A DNA stretch of 64,000 nucleotides from Opitutia bacterium (GCA_003569245.1 BGOM01000015.1:124001-188000); one strand, 5' to 3'; numbered from the stretch's first letter, positions 53,609 through 61,703 are shown. The notes: a model not told the origin generated them from the sequence alone. Translations and numbers: made by a program.

Positions 53609-54271
53609 TCAGAGCCGGCGCTTCTTGCCGGCCGGGATCGGGAAGACGGTCAGCCGGTCGGAGCGCACCTCGACGGCGTCGCGGTGCCGCAGCCGGCGGG
53701 CCTCGGCCGGGCTGACGATCTCATAGTGCCGCGCCGCCGTGATGCGGTCGGCGATTTCCCAGCAATCCGTCGGCAGGTTGACCCAGCGGGCGGTCGGCAC
53801 GGTCCGCAGGTCGAAGGGCCGCGAGTAGCTGCGCAGGGTTTTGCGCGGCCCTTTCGCGTACTCGTGGAAGTAGGACATCGCGAGCTCCCGTATGGTCCGG
53901 TAGACCGGGTCGCGCCAGCGCAGGCAGATGTAGTTCGTCTTCGAGATGGCGCCCCATTTGCCGCCGACCCGGAACGGCGCGATGACATGGTCCATGTCCT
54001 GGTGCGCGCTGAAGTCCAGCAGCAGGGGCGGGTGGCCTTGCAGCCAGAGCGCGAACGCCGCGATCATCGCCCCCTCGATGCAGTGCGCGCGCCCGGCCGC
54101 CAAGGCGGACTGCACCGAGCGCGCCGTGTCGCCGTCCGGCTCGAAGTTCTGGGGCAGGTCGACGAGGAAGTCCTGGATCGCCTGCGGCGTGCGCAGTCGC
54201 GCCAGCGTCCGCGCAAACGGCAGCGCGAGGCCCCGTTGGCGGGCGAGTCGGAGGCGTTGCGGGTAGGACAT
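53609..54271 (-). CDS. Conserved protein with a likely papain/transglutaminase-like fold
   Basis: 220 aa from ATG 54271 (the frame stays open upstream without conservation). Cys64 in GRAHCIEGAMIAAFAL starts a helix, His95 lies in DMDHVIAPFRVGGKWGAISKTNY, and Asn113 or a nearby Asp follows. This Cys-His-Asp/Asn order is that of transglutaminase-like cysteine enzymes. DPVYRTIRELAMSYFHEY and RKTLRSYSRPFDLR are also distinctive. No signal peptide is present. The substrate is unknown and the fold is inferred. Confidence 0.6.
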   Translation of the reverse strand: MSYPQRLRLARQRGLALPFARTLARLRTPQAIQDFLVDLPQNFEPDGDTARSVQSALAAGRAHCIEGAMIAAFALWLQGHPPLLLDFSAHQDMDHVIAPFRVGGKWGAISKTNYICLRWRDPVYRTIRELAMSYFHEYAKGPRKTLRSYSRPFDLRTVPTARWVNLPTDCWEIADRITAARHYEIVSPAEARRLRHRDAVEVRSDRLTVFPIPAGKKRRL

Positions 54272-54381
54272 GGCCGGCGTCCCGGGAGACTGGGCGCGGT
54301 GCCCCGTCGGCTCAAGGAGCGAGTGCGCCCGGGGTTTCGGGTTGTCCCGTCGGAGGGTTCCTTCAACCTCCCGCCTTGTCC

Positions 54382-54594
54382 ATGCCACTCTTCGACTTCA
54401 CCTGCGCCGACTGCGGTCGGTCCTTCGAGCTGCTGCTGCGAGGCGCCGACGAACGCCCGGCCTGCCCGCACTGCGCCTCGGTCCGCGTCGAGAAGCAGCT
54501 CGCCCTGGTCGCCGTCAAAGGACTGAAGTCCGACCACGTCCATTCCTCGGGCTGCGGTTGCGGCCCGGCCCGGGGCTCCTGCGGCGCCAACTGA
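54382..54594 (+). CDS. FmdB-type zinc ribbon protein
   Basis: 70 aa from ATG 54382. The start MPLFDFTCADCGRSFELLL and the CPHC pair form the zinc ribbon common to FmdB-like regulators. A second Cys-rich end (HSSGCGCGPARGSCG) may bind metal too. Its function is unknown. It stops two bases before the site-2 protease ATG, sharing a TGATCATG junction. Confidence 0.85.
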   Translation: MPLFDFTCADCGRSFELLLRGADERPACPHCASVRVEKQLALVAVKGLKSDHVHSSGCGCGPARGSCGAN

Positions 54595-54596
54595 TC

Positions 54597-55277
54597 ATGG
54601 ACCCGCAACTGCTCGACCAACTCCGCTGGGGCGCGCTCAGCCTGCTCCTGCTGGTCATCTCCATCGGCCTGCATGAGTTCGGCCATGCCTGGGTCGCCGA
54701 TCTCCGCGGCGACCTCCTGCCGCGCGCCCAAGGTCGCGTCACTCTGAACCCGCTGGCCCATGCCGACCTGCTCGGCACCTGGGTGCTGCCGGGTATCATG
54801 ATTTTCCTGCCCATCCTCCTAGGTCGGCCGCTTCCGTTCGGGCTTCTAGGGTGGGGCAAGCCGGTCCAGATCTCCCTGGCCAATCCCCGGACCCGGCAGA
54901 TGGACGATATCCTGATCACCCTGGCCGGCCCGGCTATGAACGTGGTCCTGCTGATGGTTTTCGCCCTCATCGGGCAGATCGCCGGGCTCGTGCCGGGCGC
55001 GGCCGCGGGCCATGATTTCACGCGGTTCCTGCTGACGGGTATCTTCATGAACGCCGGCTTGGCGGCCTTCAACCTGATCCCGCTCCCCCCGCTCGACGGG
55101 TCGCGGGTCTTCTACCGCCTGGGGATCTACAGCACGGACGTCTTCCTCTTCCTGTCCCAGTGGTCTTTCTTCATCCTGATCGTCTTCATCAATACCGACT
55201 TCTTCTACGAGGTCGTCGGGTGGCTGATGACCCCCTTCCTAGGGCTGGCCCAGCTCATCTGGTCGGCCTTGGGCTGA
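54597..55277 (+). CDS. Site-2-protease-like M50 membrane metalloprotease
   Basis: 226 aa with about five membrane segments. Zinc ligands are His26 and His30 of the HEFGH motif, and the third ligand is the Asp of FNLIPLPPLDGSRVF. There is no PDZ or CBS domain, so it is of the short type (like YwhC). It may cleave a membrane-bound anti-sigma factor or a signal peptide; no such target is adjacent. It follows the zinc ribbon gene in the same transcript. Confidence 0.9.
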   Translation: MDPQLLDQLRWGALSLLLLVISIGLHEFGHAWVADLRGDLLPRAQGRVTLNPLAHADLLGTWVLPGIMIFLPILLGRPLPFGLLGWGKPVQISLANPRTRQMDDILITLAGPAMNVVLLMVFALIGQIAGLVPGAAAGHDFTRFLLTGIFMNAGLAAFNLIPLPPLDGSRVFYRLGIYSTDVFLFLSQWSFFILIVFINTDFFYEVVGWLMTPFLGLAQLIWSALG

Positions 55278-55330
55278 CCGCCGGCCACCTTCGTCTTGCC
55301 TATTTTCGGCCTCCGCCCGAAAGTCGGGAC

Positions 55331-55720
55331 ATGCAGACCCTCGGCGAACGCCTCCAAGAAGCCCGGCAGCGACTGGGCGTGACTCTCCGCGAAGCCGCGG
55401 AATTCACCAAGATCCGCACCGACTACCTCCAGGCGATGGAGGCCAACCAGTTCGAGTCCATCCCGCTGGCCGACGTCTACAAGCGCGGCTTCGTCAAGGT
55501 CTACGCGAAGTACCTCCGCCTCGACGACGAGAAGGCCGGGGCCGATTTCAACACGCACCACTCCGCCAAGGCCGCGCGTCGTCCGCTGGATGCCGCCGGC
55601 GAGGAAGAGCCCGCCTTCCAGCCGGTCGCCGGCAGCCTCGCGGTCAACCGCGATACCTTGATCTACGTGGTGGGAGGCGTCGCGTTGGCGGGCCTGCTGA
55701 TCTGGGCGTTTTTTCGCTGA
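55331..55720 (+). CDS. RodZ-like protein, N-terminal part (HTH + membrane helix)
   Basis: 129 aa in this frame. The HTH_25 domain (about 4-70: TLGERLQEARQRLGVTLREAAEFTKIRTDYLQAMEANQF) is that of RodZ, which links MreB to the wall synthesis machinery. A linker follows, then one membrane helix (LIYVVGGVALAGLLIWAFF, about 109-127). The frame ends just after the membrane helix at TGA 55718-55720, right after a run of six T (55709-55714). In a full RodZ a periplasmic domain follows, and a matching piece is found downstream in another frame. Confidence 0.85.
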   Translation: MQTLGERLQEARQRLGVTLREAAEFTKIRTDYLQAMEANQFESIPLADVYKRGFVKVYAKYLRLDDEKAGADFNTHHSAKAARRPLDAAGEEEPAFQPVAGSLAVNRDTLIYVVGGVALAGLLIWAFFR

Positions 55721-56088
55721 CCGGTTCGCCCCCTCCGCAGGCGGACCGGACGGAACCAGCCAAGGCCGCGAAGCCCCCGGGCCGCCTGCATCAGGTCGGC
55801 ATCCGGGCGTTGCAAGCGGGCGTGAGTTATCGCCTCTGGGAATTGGACACGCATGAGGAGCGGGCCGGCGGCCTGCTGCAGGCCCGCGATCCCGAGGTCC
55901 GCGTCATGGTCCGGGGCGAGTTCATGCTCGAGTCCAACGCCATCGAGAATCTCAGCGTCCGCATCGACGGCGTCATCTACGGGATCCCCGCCGACTCCTT
56001 CGGGCGCACCCCGGTGAAGTTCCCGGACCCGCTCACCGTCCCGCCGGCCGCGCCCGCGAAGTCCGTCGCCCCCAAGAAGGCCCGCTAG
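55714..56088 (+). CDS. Periplasmic part of the RodZ-like protein in the -1 frame
   Basis: Reading from the T run in the -1 frame gives SLTGSPPPQADRTEPAKAAK, then HQVGIRALQAGVSYRLWELDTHEERAGGLL and a beta-rich end with IDGVIYGIPADSFGRTP. A proline/charged linker directly after the membrane helix is what a RodZ-type protein would have. Alternatives are a separate small gene starting at TTG 55810 or a real frameshift mutation. A sequence error of one base in the T run is also possible. The stop is at 56086-56088. Confidence 0.55.
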   Translation, partial: SLTGSPPPQADRTEPAKAAKPPGRLHQVGIRALQAGVSYRLWELDTHEERAGGLLQARDPEVRVMVRGEFMLESNAIENLSVRIDGVIYGIPADSFGRTPVKFPDPLTVPPAAPAKSVAPKKAR

Positions 56089-56099
56089 GCCCGCGGGGG

Positions 56100-56756
56100 T
56101 TGACCCCGCCGCTTTCCCGCCCTAGTCCTTCCGTCGTCTTGTCCTTCCGCCCCGACCATCGCGTCCTCGTGCTCAACCGTCTCTGGCAGCCGGTGAACAT
56201 CGTGGGGTTGTTGCGCGCGATGAGCCTGCTCTTCCGGGGACGCGCGGCCGCCGTGCACGCCGACGACGGCCACCACCGCCTCTTCAGCGCCGCGGAGTGG
56301 GTCGACTTCTCCACGCGCCAACCGCCGCCCGCCGCCGAGTCGGTGCGTTCCCCCTGCATCGTCCTGCGCGTCCCGCGGGTGCTGCTGCTCAATAGTTACG
56401 ACCGGGTGCCGCGCCGGGAGATCCGTTTCAGCCGGCGCAACGTCTACCTGCGCGACGCCCATACCTGCCAGTATTGCGGGCGCGTCTTCCGCGAGGAGGA
56501 GCTCAACCTCGACCATGTCGTGCCGCGCGACGTCGGCGGCAAGACCAACTGGGAGAACATCGTGACCGCCTGCGTGCGGTGCAATTCCCGCAAGGCCAAC
56601 CGTCTGCCGGAGCCCGCGGGCATGACCTTGTGCCGTGCGCCGGCGCGGCCGAAGTGGCGCCTCGTGGTCGCCTCCTCCCTCTCGCCCGACGAGCTCGAGG
56701 CCTGGAAGGAGTTCCTCGAGGTCACGCCCGCCGGTCAGCTGCCTTGGCGCAACTGA
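56100..56756 (+). CDS. HNH endonuclease family protein
   Basis: 218 aa at most; the start is uncertain (TTG 56100, or TTG 56139 giving LSFRPDHRVLVLNRLWQPVNIV). The first part (VLVLNRLWQPVNIVGLLRAMSLLFRGRAAAV) is typical of a widespread chromosomal HNH family. The nuclease motif has zinc Cys pairs CQYCG and CVRCNSRK around LDHVVPRDVGGKTNWENIV. Phage-like context is absent, and the gene is probably a resident of unknown role. It precedes two tRNA-Gly genes on the other strand. Confidence 0.85.
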   Translation: MTPPLSRPSPSVVLSFRPDHRVLVLNRLWQPVNIVGLLRAMSLLFRGRAAAVHADDGHHRLFSAAEWVDFSTRQPPPAAESVRSPCIVLRVPRVLLLNSYDRVPRREIRFSRRNVYLRDAHTCQYCGRVFREEELNLDHVVPRDVGGKTNWENIVTACVRCNSRKANRLPEPAGMTLCRAPARPKWRLVVASSLSPDELEAWKEFLEVTPAGQLPWRN

Positions 56757-56768
56757 CCGGAACATCCT

Positions 56769-56842
56769 TGGTGCGGGTAACCAGATTCGAACTGGTGTCA
56801 CCACTTTGGAAGAGTGGGGTCCTGCCACTGAACGATACCCGC
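56769..56842 (-). tRNA. tRNA-Gly (anticodon UCC), CCA encoded
   Basis: The minus strand folds as a cloverleaf beginning GCGGGTATCGTTCAGTGG. The acceptor stem GCGGGTA/TACCCGC is perfect. The anticodon loop is CTTCCAA, anticodon TCC (UCC), which decodes GGA. The T arm has CCAGTTCGAATCTGG. CCA is encoded at 56771-56769. Position 73 is A, while bacterial tRNA-Gly normally has U73. Confidence 0.93.
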
Positions 56843-56910
56843 GGGACCAAGGACGGCCACTATTCCCGGCCCCGGGCGGCGGGTCAAGCCTCCCGAGGGG
56901 ACGGACATCC

Positions 56911-56984
56911 TGGAGCGGGTAACCAGACTCGAACTGGTGTCACCACTATGGGAAAGTGGGGTCCTACCACTGAACGATACCCGC
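56911..56984 (-). tRNA. tRNA-Gly (anticodon CCC), CCA encoded
   Basis: Nearly identical to the UCC tRNA 68 bases away: the same acceptor, D and T arms except a few bases. The anticodon loop is TTCCCAT, anticodon CCC, which decodes GGG. Discriminator 73 is U. CCA is encoded at 56913-56911. The two are probably a tandem duplicate whose anticodons diverged, and likely co-transcribed on the minus strand. Confidence 0.93.
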
Positions 56985-57023
56985 GGGCCAGGACCGCCGA
57001 CTATGCGGCTGACCCGCCGTTGG

Positions 57024-57572
57024 TCAAGCGGGCTCCTTATGGATGACGCTGAAGGAACCGTTGGTCTCGAGCACGACGTCCTTGGCTTGTTCGATATTCG
57101 GGCACCCGGCGGCGCGGAGGGCGGCCATCAGCTCGTGGTGGGTGATGCGTTCCCGCTGCAGGACTTTCTCCAGGACGACCCCGTCGCGCACGAGGAAGAC
57201 CGGCCGGCCGACCAGCGCCCATTGCGCCCAGCGGAAGTGGCGGGAGAGCAGCAGCATGATCCAGTTCAGCCCGATCAAAGTGCCGGCGAGGAAGAGCCCG
57301 CCGCCGAGGCTGTTGTCGCCTCCGTTCATCGCGTTCTGCACGGTGTTGCTCAGGATCAGCAGCAGGATGAAATCGAACGGCGTCATCATGCCCGTCTGGC
57401 GCCGGCCCGTCAGCCGGATCAGCGCGAGCAGGAAACCGTAGACGATGAGGCCGCGCACGAGGAGTTCCCACCATGGCAGGACGGGCACGAGCATGGTGGC
57501 GAGGTCGAAGTCGGGGCGGGTGGCGGCGGCGAGCATGTCAGGTAGGTTGGCCCAAAAAGGCGCGCTGGCCAT
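57024..57572 (-). CDS. DUF421 / YetF-family membrane protein
   Basis: 182 aa (a start at ATG 57536 giving 170 aa is also possible). Three membrane segments are followed by the cytoplasmic YetF-like domain: LVRGLIVYGFLLALIRLTGRRQ, MMTPFDFILLLILSNTVQNAMNG, then LVGRPVFLVRDGVVLEKVLQRERITHHELMAALRAAGC and VVLETNGSFSVI. The family is common and its function is unclear. It is divergent from the M24 peptidase, with 46 bases between starts. Confidence 0.88.
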   Translation of the reverse strand: MASAPFWANLPDMLAAATRPDFDLATMLVPVLPWWELLVRGLIVYGFLLALIRLTGRRQTGMMTPFDFILLLILSNTVQNAMNGGDNSLGGGLFLAGTLIGLNWIMLLLSRHFRWAQWALVGRPVFLVRDGVVLEKVLQRERITHHELMAALRAAGCPNIEQAKDVVLETNGSFSVIHKEPA

Positions 57573-57618
57573 GCCGTTTGCGCTTCACCGCCCGCCTTCC
57601 TTCGTCATCGTGCTCCGC

Positions 57619-58785
57619 ATGGCCCGCCTCAAGACCTCCGCCCGCAAGACCTCGCCCGCGACCGACGTCCTGCTGATGGCGACCCCGACCAAGAACGCCG
57701 ACCTGCGGTGGTTCTCGGGTTTCCACGCCTCGGATCCCTTCCCGGCCTTCAGCATCGGCGGCCGGAAGGTCGGCCTGCTCCCGCTGCTCGAGGTCGGTCG
57801 CGCCAAGCAGGAGTCGGCCCTCGACGAGGTGCTCAACCTCACCGAGATCATCAACGACCTGCGCCAGACCAACCCGACCGCCGGCGTGCCCGATGCCATC
57901 GTTTTCGCGGCGGTCCAGCGCGGCGTGCATCGCTTCCGCGTGCCGGCGGATTTCCCCGCCGGCCTCTTCGTCCGCCTCGGCGAGCTCGGTCTCGAGCTGA
58001 CACCCGTCACCGGCGCGCTCTTTCCGCACCGCTGGGTCAAGTCCAAGGCCGAGCTGGCCGGTATCCGCGCCGGTAACCGCGCCGCCTGCGCCGGCTTCAA
58101 GGCCGTCGAAAAGGCCCTCGCCGAGTCCAAGCCGGACAAGAAGGGTAAGCTTTTCTGGAAGGGCGCGGTCCTCACCGCGGAAGTCCTCCAAGATGAGGTC
58201 CAGGCCGCGGTCATCCGCGCCGGCGGGCTCTGCGACACCGGCCTGATCTGCGCGCCGGGCGACCAGGCGGTCGACTGCCATTGCCAGGGCTCGGGCCCGC
58301 TCTATGCCGGCCAGCTCCTCGTGCTCGACATCTTCCCGCGCGACCGGGCCTCGTGGAACTACGGCGACATGACCCGCACCTACCTCAAGGGCAAGGCCAC
58401 GCCCGAGCAGCGCCGGATGGTCACCGCCGTCAAGGAAGCCCACGGCCGTATCCTCAAGGCCCTGCGGGCCGGCAAGACAGGGGCGGAGATCCATCGCATC
58501 CCCGTCGATTATTTCCAGTCCCTCGGTTACCACACCGGTGCCGTGAAAGGTACCTACGTCGGCTTCTTCCATGGTTCCGGGCACGGCCTGGGTTACGACA
58601 TCCACGAGGAGCCTTACCTCTCGTTGCGCAACCCCGCCCCGCTGCAGGCAGGCAATGCGATCACGGTCGAGCCGGGGCTCTACTATCCCGGCATCGGCGG
58701 TTGCCGCTTCGAGGACTGCGTTGTGATCACCGCCAAGGGTTGCGAGCTGCTCTCGAAGCATCCCTACCGCTGGGAGATCGCCTGA
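57619..58785 (+). CDS. M24 metallopeptidase (Xaa-Pro aminopeptidase-like)
   Basis: 388 aa from ATG 57619 (an in-frame ATG at 57571 adds 16 residues). The N-terminal creatinase-like domain (1-190) is followed by the pita-bread fold. Metal ligands are seen in LVLDIFPRDRASWNYGDMTRTYL (Asp), GSGHGLGYDIHEEPYL (His) and AITVEPGLYYPGIGGCRFEDCVVIT (Glu). It removes N-terminal residues before proline or a related dipeptide; cytoplasmic, as no signal is present. It is followed two bases later by the small DUF2103-like gene. Confidence 0.9.
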   Translation: MARLKTSARKTSPATDVLLMATPTKNADLRWFSGFHASDPFPAFSIGGRKVGLLPLLEVGRAKQESALDEVLNLTEIINDLRQTNPTAGVPDAIVFAAVQRGVHRFRVPADFPAGLFVRLGELGLELTPVTGALFPHRWVKSKAELAGIRAGNRAACAGFKAVEKALAESKPDKKGKLFWKGAVLTAEVLQDEVQAAVIRAGGLCDTGLICAPGDQAVDCHCQGSGPLYAGQLLVLDIFPRDRASWNYGDMTRTYLKGKATPEQRRMVTAVKEAHGRILKALRAGKTGAEIHRIPVDYFQSLGYHTGAVKGTYVGFFHGSGHGLGYDIHEEPYLSLRNPAPLQAGNAITVEPGLYYPGIGGCRFEDCVVITAKGCELLSKHPYRWEIA

Positions 58786-58787
58786 GC

Positions 58788-59081
58788 ATGGCCACGGGCC
58801 GGGGCAGGGCGGGGACCCACACGACGTTGACCGACGCCGCCCGTCCCGTCGCCGAAGCATTGGAGCGGCACGGCCGCGTCTCCCGCGGCGTCATCACCGC
58901 CGGCCTGGGCGCGCGCACCTTCTCGATCAAGGTCGTGCCGATCACCGGCGGGCTCCGGGTCACGGTCGTCTCCAAGGGCTCCCGGCAGGACCTGCGCGTC
59001 TATGGGCTCACCGCGGAACGTGTGCGCACGATCCTCGCCGGGCCGGACTTTGCCCACTACCTCCTGAATCTCCCGAAGTGA
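58788..59081 (+). CDS. Small DUF2103-like protein
   Basis: 97 aa: RGRAGTHTTLTDAARPVAEALERHGRVSRGVITAGLGARTF and the strand-rich IKVVPITGGLRVTVVSKGSRQDLRVYG. This looks like the DUF2103 group, described as possible metal-binding proteins, but the match is from memory and uncertain. Its stop overlaps the GTG start of pabB, so it is translationally coupled to it. Confidence 0.5.
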   Translation: MATGRGRAGTHTTLTDAARPVAEALERHGRVSRGVITAGLGARTFSIKVVPITGGLRVTVVSKGSRQDLRVYGLTAERVRTILAGPDFAHYLLNLPK

Positions 59082-60547
59082 GCGCCCTCCCCGAGATCCT
59101 CGCCGAGACGACCGTCGCCGATTGGGCGGCGGCCGGCGAAGGCTGGACGCACTTCCCTTACTGCGCCGCGTACGCGGCCCCGACCTTGCCGGCCCGCTGG
59201 ACGACCCTCCTGTCGGGCCGATACCACGCGGTCCTGGAAAGCGGCCGCACGGGCAGCCTCACGATCGTCGTCCCGCACGCGTCCCGCGCCCTGGCCTTCC
59301 ATACGGCCGGCCGGGTCGTCGTCTCCAACGAAGCGGGCGCCCACGAGGAGCCGACCGAACGCCCCCTGGCTTACCTGCGGCGTTGGGCCCGCGAGGTGCG
59401 CGCCCCGCGCCTCCCGGGCTGGCCCGCGTTCCAAGGCGGCTTCATCGCCGTGCTCGCGTACGAGCTCGCGACGCAGTTCGAGCCGGTGGCCGCGGCCCCG
59501 GCCGACCCGGCGGTGCCGCTGCTCACCTTGCTCGACGCGTCCGAGGCCCTGGTGCATGACGCCGCGACCGGGCGTCTGACCGTCGTCGTCCTCACGGCGG
59601 GCGGCGGCGTGTCGGCGCACCGCGCCGCGCGCGCGCGGGCGCAAGCCCTCGCCGCGGATTGGTTCCGCGCCGCGGCGACCCCGGCTTCGCCGGCGGACGC
59701 CGCGCCGGCCACGCCGGCCACGCCACGCCGCGCGTCCCTCGACGAGCCCGCGTTCGTGCGGGCCGTGGAACGTGCGCAGGCTTACATCGCCGCGGGCGAC
59801 ACCTACCAGGTCAACCTCTCGACGCGGCTCGAAGTCCCGGCGGTCGATCCGCTCGCGGCCTACGAGGCCATGCGCGCCGGCAACCCCTCACCCTACATGG
59901 GATTCGCGCGGCTGCCGGGCGCCGCCCTCGCGTGCGGCTCGCCGGAGCTGCTCGTCTCGGTCGACGCGGGGCGCGTCGCTTCCCGGCCGATCGCGGGCAC
60001 GCGCCCGCGCGGCGCGGACGAGGCGGCGGATCTCGCCTGGGCCCGGGAGCTCGCGGGCGACACCAAGGAGCGCGCGGAGCACCTCATGCTCGTCGACCTC
60101 CTGCGCAACGACGTCGGCCGCGTATCGGCTCCGGGCAGCGTGCGCGTCCCCGAGTTCATGGCGGTCGAGCGCTACTCGCACGTGATGCACCTTGTCTCGC
60201 AGGTCGAGGGCGTCCTCGCCGCCGGCGCCACGCCGGCCGACGTCATCCGCGCGCTCTTCCCGGGCGGCACGATCACCGGCGCCCCCAAGGTGCGGACCAT
60301 GCAGGTCATCGCGGAGCTCGAGCCGGTCGCGCGCGCTTTCTATACGGGTTCGTTCGGTTGGATCGGCGCCTCCGGCGACCTCTGCCTCAACATCATCATC
60401 CGCTCCCTCTGGACCGCCGAGGGCCGGGCCTTCGTCCAGGCCGGCGCCGGCGTGGTCGCGGATTCCGACCCGCGCCGGGAGCACGCGGAGTCCTGGCGCA
60501 AGGCGCAGGCCCCGCTCCTGGCCGCCGCCCGCGCGGCCCTCCCATGA
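59078..60547 (+). CDS. pabB: Aminodeoxychorismate synthase component I
   Basis: 489 aa, GTG start overlapping the previous stop. It aminates chorismate to 4-amino-4-deoxychorismate for folate. The chorismate-binding catalytic half has FQGGFIAVLAYE, YIAAGDTYQVNLSTRLE, SPYMGFARLPGAALACGSPELLVS, RPIAGTRPRGADEAADLAWARELAGDTKERAEHLMLVDLLRNDVGRV and FPGGTITGAPKVRTMQVIAELEP. The PIAGT motif rather than a Lys-type PIKGT is worth noting, since PabB enzymes often use that Lys. It is coupled to pabC by ATGA. Confidence 0.92.
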   Translation: MSALPEILAETTVADWAAAGEGWTHFPYCAAYAAPTLPARWTTLLSGRYHAVLESGRTGSLTIVVPHASRALAFHTAGRVVVSNEAGAHEEPTERPLAYLRRWAREVRAPRLPGWPAFQGGFIAVLAYELATQFEPVAAAPADPAVPLLTLLDASEALVHDAATGRLTVVVLTAGGGVSAHRAARARAQALAADWFRAAATPASPADAAPATPATPRRASLDEPAFVRAVERAQAYIAAGDTYQVNLSTRLEVPAVDPLAAYEAMRAGNPSPYMGFARLPGAALACGSPELLVSVDAGRVASRPIAGTRPRGADEAADLAWARELAGDTKERAEHLMLVDLLRNDVGRVSAPGSVRVPEFMAVERYSHVMHLVSQVEGVLAAGATPADVIRALFPGGTITGAPKVRTMQVIAELEPVARAFYTGSFGWIGASGDLCLNIIIRSLWTAEGRAFVQAGAGVVADSDPRREHAESWRKAQAPLLAAARAALP

Positions 60548-61347
60548 GCCGGGTCTGCCGCAACGGCGTCCTCGTCGCGGGCGACGCCACGCCGGGCAGT
60601 TTCCCGGCGGGCGCGGTTTTCTTCGAGACGCTCGCCCTCCGGGCCGGCCTGGTCGAATGCCTCGACGACCATCTCGCGCGCCTCCGCGCCGGTCTGGACC
60701 GCGCGGGTCTCGCGGCCGGGCCGCTCGCCGCCGGCGACCTGGCCGCCTGGCGGGCGGCCCTCCGTCTCCTGGGCGGGCGCGAGGGCGTGCTGCGCCTCGT
60801 GGTTGGCCCGGGTTTCGAGGAGCTCGGCCTGCGCGCCCTGCTTCCGTCGCCCGACGTCTTCGGTCTGCGTTCGCTCCGCACCGTGCGCGACGCCCCGGAA
60901 TGGCTCCCGCGTCCGAAATCCGCGCCCTGGGCGAACTCGCTGGCGGCCGCGGTCGAGCTGCGTTCGCTGGGCGAAGGCGCCGGCGTCGAAGGCGTGCAGT
61001 TCGACGCGCGCGGCTACGTCAGCGAAGCCTCCCGTTCGAGCCTGGCCTGGGTCGAGGACGGGGTGTTGAGCGTCCCGGCAGCCTCCACGGGCCGCCTGCC
61101 GGGCACGGCGCTCGGCCAGTTGCTCCGCTGCGCCGGCCTGCCCGTGCGCGAGGTCGAGGCGGGCGTGCCGCTCCGCGCCGAGGCCATCCTCGTGCTGCGT
61201 TCGACGTTGCCGGGCGGCGCCGCCGCGGTGTCGCGCTGGGACGACGTCGCCGGCCGGCCGCTGTGGTCCGGCGATCCCGCCGCCGCGCGGCCCCTGCTGA
61301 CCGCGCTGGCCGCCTGGCGGGCTCAGCGTTGCGTGAGCCTGCCGTAG
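60544..61347 (+). CDS. pabC: Aminodeoxychorismate lyase-like class IV PLP enzyme
   Basis: 267 aa. It releases pyruvate from aminodeoxychorismate to give 4-aminobenzoate. The class IV fold shows FETLALRAGLVECLDDHLARLRAGL, a Lys in RPKSAPWANSLAAAVELRSLG at the Schiff-base position, GVEGVQFDARGYVSEASRSSLAWV and TGRLPGTALGQLL. Position behind pabB, with an ATGA overlap, supports PabC over other class IV enzymes. Its 3' end overlaps the next minus-strand gene by 25 bases. Confidence 0.85.
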   Translation: MSRVCRNGVLVAGDATPGSFPAGAVFFETLALRAGLVECLDDHLARLRAGLDRAGLAAGPLAAGDLAAWRAALRLLGGREGVLRLVVGPGFEELGLRALLPSPDVFGLRSLRTVRDAPEWLPRPKSAPWANSLAAAVELRSLGEGAGVEGVQFDARGYVSEASRSSLAWVEDGVLSVPAASTGRLPGTALGQLLRCAGLPVREVEAGVPLRAEAILVLRSTLPGGAAAVSRWDDVAGRPLWSGDPAAARPLLTALAAWRAQRCVSLP

Positions 61348-61703
61348 AGGGGCAGGGCGCTCGCGAGGATGAAGAGCGCGAGGAAGGCGACGCTGAGCAA
61401 CGCGGAGAGGCTGACGGTGACGAGCAGCTGGGCCAGGCCGCGGGCGGCCTCGGTCTCCGGCAACCGGAAGGCGCGGTAGGCGATCCCCGTCGTCACCAGG
61501 CCGAGCCCGAAGAGGGTGAGGAGCGCCGCGGTGAAATGATTGAAGAAGAAGTTGGTCAGCGCCGAGATCGCGCCGGGCTCGCTGGCGATCAGCGTGAGCA
61601 GCACCGGCTGGGCCCGGAAGGCGATGGCCCCCGCGGCGGCGGGCAAGGCGGCGGTCAGGAAGACGGCCAGCGCCGAGGCCAGCTTCTGTTCGCGGGGGGT
61701 CAT
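61323..61703 (-). CDS. Small three-segment membrane protein, unknown
   Basis: 126 aa. Hydrophobic segments are at about 11-29, 50-78 and 90-120; two loops contain PVLLTLIASEPGAISAL and AFRLPETEAARG. No family is recognised. It converges on pabC and overlaps it by 25 bases, and its start lies 88 bases from the divergent CNNM-like gene. Confidence 0.55.
   Translation of the reverse strand: MTPREQKLASALAVFLTAALPAAAGAIAFRAQPVLLTLIASEPGAISALTNFFFNHFTAALLTLFGLGLVTTGIAYRAFRLPETEAARGLAQLLVTVSLSALLSVAFLALFILASALPLYGRLTQR

Noticed and set aside
56100..56984. Genomic island or prophage edge suggested by HNH nuclease beside tRNA genes
   Set aside because: No integrase, attachment repeat or composition shift is seen; flanking genes are housekeeping and the HNH family is a common chromosomal one.
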